Shown piece after piece: positions 57,424-64,000 of a stretch of 64,000 nt of DNA; positions within the stretch are counted from its first letter, which is position 1, and each line of letters opens with the position of its first letter. Origin of the DNA: Pseudomonas inefficax (lineage in GTDB: Bacteria; Pseudomonadota; Gammaproteobacteria; Pseudomonadales; Pseudomonadaceae); NCBI RefSeq assembly GCF_900277125.1, contig NZ_OPYN01000083.1, positions 1-64,000 of the forward strand, in the 5' to 3' direction. The translations under genes were made by a program, and so were the position numbers. The notes beneath the pieces are model-generated. The model was not told where the DNA came from, searched no databases, and saw nothing but the letters and a program-made list of their open reading frames with translations.

Positions 57424-57983
57424 ACAAAGATTCCTCGCACCGGGCATCGGTGCTGCAACATGTCAGCCTCAATGTACGCAGCCTGCGCAATGCCGCGGGC
57501 ATGAGCCAGACGGCGCTGGCGGAACGCTCCGGAGTCAGCCGGCGCATGCTGGTGGCGATCGAGGCGGGCGAGAAGAATGTCAGCCTGACTACCCTCGACC
57601 TGATTGCCGAAGCCCTGGGCGTGGCTTTCAGTACCCTGATCCAGGCGCCTGACCAGCGTGACCCCGGGCGCATCGAAGAGCTGGCCTGGGCCGGCGAACA
57701 CCCGCAGAGCCGGGCTGTGTTGTTGGGCAGTAGCGCGGCACGGCGCGAGGTGGAGCTGTGGGAATGGACGCTGGCACCGGGTGAGTGCTATTCCAGCGAG
57801 GCCGATGCCGAGGGCTGGAGTGAGCAGATCTATGTGGTGCAAGGGCAACTGACGCTGATTATCGAAGGGGTCGAGCATCATCTGCAGGTGGGGCAGTTCC
57901 ATGTGTTTCCCAGCAATTGCCGGTATGCCTATCGCAACGATGGGGCGGTGGCGGTGCGGTTTGTGCGCAATGTGGTTATTTGA
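57408..57983 (+). CDS. XRE-family regulator with C-terminal cupin domain
   Basis: A 191-residue regulator: HTH_3 at about 20-75 (LRNAAGMSQTALAERSGVSRRMLVAIEAGEKNVSLTTLDLIAEAL), then a cupin at about 105-190 with the EQIYVVQGQLTLIIEG and VGQFHVFPSNCRYAYRN strands. This architecture often senses a small metabolite and represses a neighbouring exporter or catabolic gene. GTG 57408 or 57420 are alternative starts. Confidence 0.87.
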   Translation: MSNIVHKDSSHRASVLQHVSLNVRSLRNAAGMSQTALAERSGVSRRMLVAIEAGEKNVSLTTLDLIAEALGVAFSTLIQAPDQRDPGRIEELAWAGEHPQSRAVLLGSSAARREVELWEWTLAPGECYSSEADAEGWSEQIYVVQGQLTLIIEGVEHHLQVGQFHVFPSNCRYAYRNDGAVAVRFVRNVVI

Positions 57984-57995
57984 GGTAGCAGGTTT

Positions 57996-58119
57996 TGGGG
58001 CTGCTGTGCAGCCCATCGCGACGCAAGGCCGCTCCCACAGGTATCGCGCAAATCTGATGCCTGGCACGGTACCAGTGGGAGCGGCCTTGCGTCGCGATGG
58101 GGCGCAAAGCGCCCCCAAA
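57996..58119. repeat. REP pair of the gcggccttgcgtcgcga class
   Basis: Copies at about 57996-58042 and 58073-58119, between two convergent genes (XRE-cupin and isochorismatase). Confidence 0.9.
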
Positions 58120-58128
58120 TTCCACTGA

Positions 58129-58677
58129 TCAGCTATTTAGCAACTCATCGGTCCTGACCACCTTGGCATAGGCAAACGCCAACGCCGCCATCGCCGAATC
58201 ATGCACCTGCGCCGCCGCCACCCGCTTGCCATCGAATTCCAGTGGCCGCGTGGCACAGGCGTCGTGGGCCACGGTCACGTCATAACCCAGGTCGGCCGCG
58301 GCACGGGTGGCGGCGTCGATGCACATGTGGCTCATGCTGCCGACGATGGTCAGGGCCTCGACACCATGCCGGTCCAGCGTATTCTCAAGGTCGGTACCGA
58401 GGAAGGCGTTCACCTTGTGCTTTAGCACTACGGGCTCACCGGCCCTGGGCTCGACCTTGGCGTGGATGGCCGCACCCTGCGAGCCTGGCGCGAAGAACGG
58501 CGCATCGGCACTGTCGAACTCATGCCGTACATGCACCACCAGCTCGCCCCGTTGACGTGCCGCTGCCAGCAGACGGGCAGCATTGTGCGCCGCCTGGTCG
58601 GCCCCATCGAGGGTCCATTTGCCGCCCGGGAAGTAGTCGTTCTGGATGTCGATGATGATCAGCGCCTGCTTGCTCAT
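58129..58677 (-). CDS. Isochorismatase-family cysteine hydrolase
   Basis: A 182-residue cysteine hydrolase with the family triad: Asp in ALIIIDIQNDYFPGG (about 10), Lys in VLKHKVNAF and Cys in VGSMSHMCIDAATRAAADLGY (about 117). Members include nicotinamidase and N-carbamoyl hydrolases; the substrate is not evident. It is divergent from the GlxA-type regulator, which probably controls it. Confidence 0.9.
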   Translation of the reverse strand: MSKQALIIIDIQNDYFPGGKWTLDGADQAAHNAARLLAAARQRGELVVHVRHEFDSADAPFFAPGSQGAAIHAKVEPRAGEPVVLKHKVNAFLGTDLENTLDRHGVEALTIVGSMSHMCIDAATRAAADLGYDVTVAHDACATRPLEFDGKRVAAAQVHDSAMAALAFAYAKVVRTDELLNS

Positions 58678-58759
58678 GCTGCCTCCTGTGGCAGTAGTCG
58701 TTGGATGACGTTAGTTATAGGCTGTGTGCACTGACCTGAGGATTGGCGCGAACGACACT

Positions 58760-59743
58760 ATGCGGGCAAAAACTGACAACCACGCCAGCCTGGACATCGG
58801 CCTGCTGCTGTACCCAGGCGCGCAGCGTGCCGCCGTGCATGGCTTGGCCGACCTGTTCCTGGTGGCCAACCGGGTGGCTGCGGAACTTGGGGCCGTCGAG
58901 TTGCCCTCGGTGCGTATCAGCTTCTGGCAGGCGGACGAGGCGGGGCAATTGCAGCCTGCCCCTGAAAGCCCGCCTGCCGCCGTGTCCGATTTGCGGGTGC
59001 TGATCATTCCGCCAAGCCTGGAGTCGGCACCACACGGTGAGCTGCTTGAACGCCATCGCGCGACGTTGTGCCAGTTGCACGGGCACGGCACGGTACTGGC
59101 ATCGGTGTGCATAGGGGTGTTCTTCATCGCCGCCAGTGGCCTGCTCGACGGGCGCCCGGCCTGTACCCACTGGAACTACGTACACTCGCTTGCCCAGCGT
59201 TTTCCCAAGGTGCGGGTCGAGGCCCAGCAACCGTTGCTGGACGATGGCGACATTGTCACCTCGGCCGGGCTGATGGCCTGGACCGACCTGGGCTTGCGCT
59301 TGCTTGAGCGCTTCATGGGGGCGACGGTGGCGCGGGAAACTGCCCGCTACCTTGCGGTCGACCCGGTCGCGGCGCCGCTGCCCGGTGCAGTGTTCAATCC
59401 ACGCCTGGATCATGGCGATGAGGCGGTGCTGAAAGTACAGCACTGGTTGCAGGGCAACGGAGGGCAGGATGCCGACCTGGCCGGCATGGCTGCATGCGCG
59501 GGGCTGGAGGAACGCACCTTCCTGCGGCGTTTTCGTGCTGCAACGGGGCTGCGGCCAACCGAGTACTGCCAGCAGGTGAGGGTGGGGCGGGCGTGTCGCT
59601 TGCTGGAGTTCACCCGGCGCAATGTCGAGCAGATCGCCTGGGGTGTTGGTTACCAGGACCCGGGTGCGTTTCGCAAGGTATTTCAGCGCATCACTGGCCT
59701 GACCCCGAGTGATTACCGGCGGCGCTTCGCCGTATCCGGTTAG
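58760..59743 (+). CDS. GlxA-family transcriptional regulator (DJ-1/PfpI plus AraC HTH)
   Basis: A 327-residue regulator. The N-terminal DJ-1/PfpI-like domain (about 8-190) has the elbow Cys in VLASVCIGVFFIAASGLLDG; the C-terminal AraC domain (about 220-320) has ERTFLRRFRAATGLRPTEYCQQVRVGRACRLL and the second HTH with WGVGYQDPGAFRKVFQRITG. GlxA-type proteins often activate amine or quaternary-ammonium catabolism. ATG 58760 is chosen; GTG 58724 is possible. Divergent from the isochorismatase gene. Confidence 0.9.
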   Translation: MRAKTDNHASLDIGLLLYPGAQRAAVHGLADLFLVANRVAAELGAVELPSVRISFWQADEAGQLQPAPESPPAAVSDLRVLIIPPSLESAPHGELLERHRATLCQLHGHGTVLASVCIGVFFIAASGLLDGRPACTHWNYVHSLAQRFPKVRVEAQQPLLDDGDIVTSAGLMAWTDLGLRLLERFMGATVARETARYLAVDPVAAPLPGAVFNPRLDHGDEAVLKVQHWLQGNGGQDADLAGMAACAGLEERTFLRRFRAATGLRPTEYCQQVRVGRACRLLEFTRRNVEQIAWGVGYQDPGAFRKVFQRITGLTPSDYRRRFAVSG

Positions 59744-59850
59744 GGCGCACGGGGCGTTCCCGTCGCGGAAAACCGCTTGACCTTGACATAACTTGAGGTT
59801 TTACCCTGCTCGGCATCGCGTTGTACGCGTCCGTCAGCAGGAGACCGTTC

Positions 59851-60231
59851 ATGACGGCAACATCCCAAGCCCTGTGGTTTACCCAGATGATCGAATATGA
59901 AGTACCCGGCAGGTTCCAGCAGGCGTTGGCCCAGGCACTGGTGGCGCGCAGTGAGGAGCTGGCCGCGCATTGCGAAGGGTTGCAGGGTGTCAGCATCCAG
60001 GCCAGCGACGACGGCAGCCGGGTGCTGCAGTACCTGCAATGGCAGTCCCGCCAGGCGTGGGCAGCGGCGGCGGTGTATTTCGTCGGGGAGCCTTTCCTCG
60101 AACTGCTTGGCCAGCACCAGGCCCGTGGCGTCAACTTTGCTGCCTATCAGACCTTGCGCAGCCTGGTGCGCGGCGCCGATGGCGGCCTGCATTGCCAGGT
60201 GGGTGAGCCTCAGGCATACCAGGGCGCGTAG
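59851..60231 (+). CDS. Antibiotic-biosynthesis-monooxygenase-like small protein
   Basis: A 126-residue protein with the ABM/ferredoxin-like pattern: YEVPGRFQQALAQALVARSEELAAHCEGLQGVSIQASDDG followed by RVLQYLQWQSRQAWAAAA. The fold occurs in cofactor-free monooxygenases and in proteins of unknown role. It has a good ribosome site (aggag). It converges on the hydrolase on the minus strand with 21 bases of overlap. Confidence 0.8.
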   Translation: MTATSQALWFTQMIEYEVPGRFQQALAQALVARSEELAAHCEGLQGVSIQASDDGSRVLQYLQWQSRQAWAAAAVYFVGEPFLELLGQHQARGVNFAAYQTLRSLVRGADGGLHCQVGEPQAYQGA

Positions 60232-60980
60232 TGCGGGTAGCGGTCCAGGCGGGCGCCAATGACCATTTCGCTGACCCATGCCGCCAGGATCGAACTGTAG
60301 GCTTTCTGGCTTTCTTCGCTGGACAATGCGTGGTCGGCACCGTCGACAATGCGGTGGGTGAGCGAATGGGCGCTGACGAATGCCGAGCGGTAGCTCATCA
60401 GCGTGCTGTGCGGCACGTAGTCGTCCTGCTCGGACTCCACCAGCAGTACATCGCCACCGAACTCGGCACAGGCCGCCAGCGCGCGGTTGTCCGACGGCCC
60501 GAGCGGTCGCTGGCGGTAGGCGTTCAGCCGTTGCCGGTCGAGGGTTTGCTTGGGGAGGTTCCATTCGTCGTCCCAGTACATGGCGGGTACCCGCAGAGCC
60601 AGCCATTTGACTGGCCGCTCGCGGGTCAGCAGGGTGGCCAGGTAGCCGCCATAGCTGCTGCCGATGATGGCGATGGCACTGGAGTCGACGGCCGGGTGAC
60701 TTACCAGCCGGTCGTAGGCCACCAGCAGGTCGGTCAGGTTCTGTTCGCGGGTAACCGTCAGCCGTTGGCTTTCGGTTTTTTCGTGGCCGCGCAGGTCAAA
60801 GGTCATGCACACGCAGCCCAGCCCGGTGATCTGCCGGGCGCGGGCCAGGTCGCGCTGCTGGCTGCCGCCCCAACCGTGGACGAAGAGAATGCCCGGCATC
60901 TTGCTGCCGGGGCTGACCAGGGTGCCGACGATGCTGTCATCCTCGACCTGCAGTTCAACGGTTTCACTCTGAATGGTCAT
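60210..60980 (-). CDS. Alpha/beta-hydrolase (dienelactone hydrolase/acyl-peptidase-like)
   Basis: A 256-residue serine hydrolase. Oxyanion segment LFVHGWGGSQQRD, nucleophile in IIGSSYGGYLATLL (about 118), Asp in VESEQDDYVPHS and His in VDGADHALS. Start ATG 60980 lies inside the upstream DUF3182 gene (17-base overlap), so the two are coupled. Substrate unknown. Confidence 0.88.
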   Translation of the reverse strand: MTIQSETVELQVEDDSIVGTLVSPGSKMPGILFVHGWGGSQQRDLARARQITGLGCVCMTFDLRGHEKTESQRLTVTREQNLTDLLVAYDRLVSHPAVDSSAIAIIGSSYGGYLATLLTRERPVKWLALRVPAMYWDDEWNLPKQTLDRQRLNAYRQRPLGPSDNRALAACAEFGGDVLLVESEQDDYVPHSTLMSYRSAFVSAHSLTHRIVDGADHALSSEESQKAYSSILAAWVSEMVIGARLDRYPHYAPWYA

Positions 60981-62082
60981 GTTCGCGAATCCGCGCAAAT
61001 TTGCTGAGTTGTCCGAGTTCACTGTCGTTTCCTTGGTAGAAGAGGGTGGCGTCAGCGGGCAGTTCGGGAGTGCCGAACACTTCATGGGTAGAGGCACGCA
61101 CCCGTTGCAGTGCCGGGTCGTCGGCGAACGCCTGCAAAGCCAGCAGCTCGGCACTGCTGGCACCGCCCAGACGCCAGGATTGTTCGAGTACGCCGCTGCG
61201 CAGGTGGCCTTGGGGGTTCACGCCGCGGGCGATGTCGTAGTTGCGCCGTGAGGCGATGAAGCCGGGGAAGTGCTGCTCGGCGGCCTGTTCGTAGGCCATC
61301 GCCTGGTTTATGGCCAGGCGCAGCGGCTCGTCCAGTGGCAGTTGCAGCAGTGCCTGGTAGTCACCGCGCACCACTACCAGGTCGGAGCCGCCATACACTT
61401 CCGTGCCCTGATGGTCGCGGGTCAGTTGCTGAGTGCCGTGATAGCTGCAGGTCAGGCCGGCGACGCGTACCTGGCCGACGCTGAAGGTTTGCACTTCGCT
61501 CAGGTCTTCCTCGAGCACCAACCCCCACAGCGCGAGGTCTTGGTCATCCATGTCAGCCAGTAGCGGTTCCAGTTCATCCGCCGTGGTGATGACCTGCTGC
61601 CCACGGCCTGCGCAGGCCAGTACCGGCTTGATTCGCAACGGGCCGTCCGTCAGCAGTAGCTGTGCGGCGCTGCGCGCATCGGCCTTGCTGAACACGGTGT
61701 AGCCGCGTAGCAGGGCGTCGCTGGCTTGCCGGGCGAAAGCATCGGTCCAGCCCGGCGGGAAGCTGGCCCCGGCCGGCAACGGGTGGGAGATCGCCTTGGT
61801 CGCCATGTACGGGTGTGCGACCAGGCCACCGAACAGGTCCTGCTCGCTGCAAATACCCAAGGCGGCATGGCGCTTGGGATCGACCAGGGTTTCGGTGGGC
61901 AGGTAATAGTAGCCATCGGTAGCAACTGGCGGATGGCTGGGTTGCACGTGCGGGCAGCCCAGCAGGCGGGCCAGGCCATCGGCGAGCTTCAGGTGTACGG
62001 CATGCTCGTGGTCGGGGGTGCGCGCGCGGGTGTCGAGCAGCACCACGCCGCTTTTAGGGGCGCCGGCATTGGGCATGGTCAT
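60964..62082 (-). CDS. DUF3182 family protein (possible ATP-grasp-like ligase)
   Basis: A 372-residue protein of the DUF3182 family. Segments such as FSKADARSAAQLLLTDGPLRIKPVLACAGRGQ, LVLEEDLSEVQTFSVGQVRVAGLTCSYHGTQQ and the RRNYDIARG stretch resemble the nucleotide-binding and metal regions of ATP-grasp enzymes, but I cannot prove it. Translational coupling to the hydrolase suggests that they act on one substrate or pathway. Confidence 0.8.
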   Translation of the reverse strand: MTMPNAGAPKSGVVLLDTRARTPDHEHAVHLKLADGLARLLGCPHVQPSHPPVATDGYYYLPTETLVDPKRHAALGICSEQDLFGGLVAHPYMATKAISHPLPAGASFPPGWTDAFARQASDALLRGYTVFSKADARSAAQLLLTDGPLRIKPVLACAGRGQQVITTADELEPLLADMDDQDLALWGLVLEEDLSEVQTFSVGQVRVAGLTCSYHGTQQLTRDHQGTEVYGGSDLVVVRGDYQALLQLPLDEPLRLAINQAMAYEQAAEQHFPGFIASRRNYDIARGVNPQGHLRSGVLEQSWRLGGASSAELLALQAFADDPALQRVRASTHEVFGTPELPADATLFYQGNDSELGQLSKFARIREHDHSE

Positions 62083-62301
62083 TTGCCTGTGTGCAATGAA
62101 TGTACTGATGTGAAGCCGGTGCCTTGAGGAAGTTCAGCGAAACTTGATCGGTGGTCCTGGCCCTTCTGTAGGAAACGTCCGGTATGCGCAGGGCGTGGCG
62201 GGCAATGCATGCCGTGTGTCGGTCGCCAAGATTGCAGGGCTTCGGCGGCTGTTCCATTATCGACGCATTGGATAAACCGTGATGTAGCCGCAGGAGAGCG
62301 C

Positions 62302-64000
62302 ATGAACGTTCAGACCACCTTTGGGCAAAGCGTGCCGCAGCGTCTGGCGCAGGTACGCCAGGCCATGGCCGCAGAGGGCATCGATGCCTTGCTGGTACCC
62401 TCGGCCGACCCCCATCTTTCCGAATACCTGCCCGGTTACTGGCAGGGGCGCCAGTGGCTGTCGGGTTTCCACGGCTCGGTCGGCACGCTGGTGGTCACGG
62501 CTGGCTTTGCCGGGTTGTGGGTCGATAGCCGCTACTGGGAACAGGCGGAGCACGAGTTGGCAGGCAGTGGCATCGAGCTGATGAAGCTGTTGCCGGGCAA
62601 GCCTGGCGCGCTGGAATGGCTGGGCGACCACGTCGAGCCCAATGGCAGCGTGGCGGTAGACGGTGCGGTCATGGCCCTGGCTTCGGCGCGCCAGCTTGGC
62701 GACCGGCTGAAGGCGCGCGGGGCACGACTGGTAACTGACAAGGACCTGCTGGGCCAGGTCTGGAAGGGGCGCCCGGCGCTGCCAGGCAACCCGGTCTACC
62801 AGCATTTGCCGCCGCACGCCACGCTGAGCCGTGCGGAAAAACTGGCGCAGTTGCGCCAGAGCGTGCAGGCCAAGGGGGCCGACTGGCATTTCATCGCCAC
62901 CCTGGATGACATCGCCTGGCTGTTCAACCTGCGCGGCAGCGATGTGTCCTATAACCCGGTGTTCGTGGCCTTTGCCCTGATCAGCCAGCAGCAGGCCATT
63001 CTGTTTGTTGGCCAGGACAAGCTCGATGACCATCTGTGCCAGGTGCTGGCGGTCGACGGTATCGAAGTGCGCGACTACGCCGAAGCTGGCCAGGCCCTTG
63101 CCGCGATGCCGGCCGGCAGCCGGTTGCTGGTCGACCCGGCCCGGGTCACCTGCGGCCTGCTGGATAACCTGCCGGCCGAGGTGGAACTGGTCGAGGGGCT
63201 CAACCCCAGCACCCTGAGCAAGTCGTGCAAGAGTGATGAGGACCTGGTGCATATCCGCCAGGTGATGGAGCAGGATGGCGCGGCCTTGTGCGAGTTCTTC
63301 GCCTGGCTCGAGGTCAACCTCGGTCGGGAACTGGTAACCGAGCTGACGATCGACGAGCAGTTGAGTGCCGCGCGTGCCCGCCGCCCAGGCTTCGTGTCGT
63401 TGAGCTTTTCTACCATCGCCGCCTTCAATGGCAATGGCGCGATGCCGCATTACCGTGCCACCGAGCAGTCGCACGCGGTCATCGAGGGCGATGGCCTGCT
63501 GCTGATCGATTCGGGCGGGCAGTACCTTGGCGGCACCACCGACATCACCCGCATGGTGCCGGTGGGCAACCCGAGCCTTGCACAGAAGCAGGATTGCACG
63601 CGCGTGCTCAAAGGCATGATCGCCCTGTCGCGCGCTACCTTCCCGCGAGGCGTGCTGTCGCCATTGCTCGACGCCATTGCCCGCGCGCCGATCTGGGCTG
63701 ACCAGGTGGATTATGGCCACGGCACCGGGCATGGGGTGGGTTACTTCATGAATGTGCACGAGGGGCCGCAAGTGATTGCCTACCAGGCGGCGCCCACACC
63801 GCAGACCGCGATGCAGGTGGGCATGATCAGCTCGATCGAACCGGGTACGTACCGCCCCGGGCAGTGGGGTGTGCGCATCGAGAACCTGGTGGTCAACCGC
63901 GAAGCCGGCAAGAGCGCCTTCGGCGACTTCCTGAACTTCGAAACCCTGACGCTGTGCCCGATCGACACCCGCTGCCTGGTGCCCGAGCTGCTGGCCAGGG
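62302..64000 (+). CDS. Aminopeptidase P family protein (M24B), truncated by the window
   Basis: At least 566 residues; the frame is open to the last base. Two N-terminal creatinase-like domains (about 10-310) precede an M24 catalytic domain with all five metal ligands: Asp in LIDSGGQ, Asp in TTDITRMV, His in GTGHGVGYFMNVHEGP, Glu in SSIEPGTY and Glu in RIENLV. It is the long, roughly 600-residue form of Xaa-Pro aminopeptidase. Start ATG 62302 follows caggagag. Confidence 0.92.
   Translation, partial: MNVQTTFGQSVPQRLAQVRQAMAAEGIDALLVPSADPHLSEYLPGYWQGRQWLSGFHGSVGTLVVTAGFAGLWVDSRYWEQAEHELAGSGIELMKLLPGKPGALEWLGDHVEPNGSVAVDGAVMALASARQLGDRLKARGARLVTDKDLLGQVWKGRPALPGNPVYQHLPPHATLSRAEKLAQLRQSVQAKGADWHFIATLDDIAWLFNLRGSDVSYNPVFVAFALISQQQAILFVGQDKLDDHLCQVLAVDGIEVRDYAEAGQALAAMPAGSRLLVDPARVTCGLLDNLPAEVELVEGLNPSTLSKSCKSDEDLVHIRQVMEQDGAALCEFFAWLEVNLGRELVTELTIDEQLSAARARRPGFVSLSFSTIAAFNGNGAMPHYRATEQSHAVIEGDGLLLIDSGGQYLGGTTDITRMVPVGNPSLAQKQDCTRVLKGMIALSRATFPRGVLSPLLDAIARAPIWADQVDYGHGTGHGVGYFMNVHEGPQVIAYQAAPTPQTAMQVGMISSIEPGTYRPGQWGVRIENLVVNREAGKSAFGDFLNFETLTLCPIDTRCLVPELLAR

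Overview
The window is a contiguous, GC-rich, gene-dense chromosomal segment of a fluorescent Pseudomonas, most likely of the P. putida group. Three things point there: the gene order comEC-exbB-exbD-lpxK-ycaR-kdsB-ptp-murB / rne / rluC ... yceF / yceD-rpmF-plsX-fabD-fabG-acpP-fabF-pabC-mltG-tmk-holB-tatD and leuC-leuD-(methyltransferase)-leuB-asd, which follows P. aeruginosa PAO1; numerous paired REP elements with cores gcgggtttacccgc or gcggccttgcgtcgc; and Pseudomonas-type regulatory RNAs. No prophage, insertion sequence, CRISPR array or recognised defence system is visible.

Layout. 1-4864: envelope operon on + (tail of comEC, ExbB/ExbD energy coupling, LpxK lipid A kinase, KdsB for Kdo, a low-MW tyrosine phosphatase, MurB). 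5129-8407: RNase E on -, with a long 5' leader, divergent from rluC. 9205-11835: rluC, a HAD phosphatase, sppA. 11973-22664: yceF on -, then on + the yceD-rpmF-plsX group, the fatty-acid core (fabD, fabG, acpP, fabF), pabC, mltG, tmk, holB and tatD. 22687-22806: an sRNA on - that fits RgsA. 23007-26772: a TetR regulator, a MoaA-like radical SAM protein, a lipoprotein, a DUF1285 protein and a periplasmic cupin. 27126-32456: tRNA-Asn, aromatic aminotransferase, SOS-regulated uvrB, gltX. 32746-33470: three alternating tRNA-Ala(GGC)/tRNA-Glu(TTC) pairs. 33644-37357: TetR, alpha/beta hydrolase, thioesterase, dusC, and heat-shock ibpA with a sigma-32 promoter and a ROSE-like thermometer. 37566-47234: a five-PAS GGDEF/EAL protein, a LysR regulator divergent from leuC, the leucine genes and asd.

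47235-48301 is the strangest part: about 1 kb without a gene, built as a large imperfect inverted repeat of structured hairpins, bounded by two different hexanucleotide arrays. Synteny with P. aeruginosa stops exactly here (fimV/truA would be expected after asd). Beyond it come a DksA2-like protein, three small uncharacterised genes, the six-gene Sha/Mrp cation/proton antiporter operon on -, a DMT exporter divergent from an XRE-cupin regulator, an isochorismatase-like hydrolase divergent from a GlxA-type regulator, a monooxygenase-like small protein, an overlapping DUF3182/hydrolase pair, and a truncated aminopeptidase P at the right edge.

The items most worth following are the inverted-repeat/hexamer element with its synteny break, the REP pair translated as the tail of the hydrolase at 34199, the rgsA-like RNA, the apparent absence of pilZ between holB and tatD, the stand-alone MoaA paralogue, and an apparently leaderless yceD transcript.
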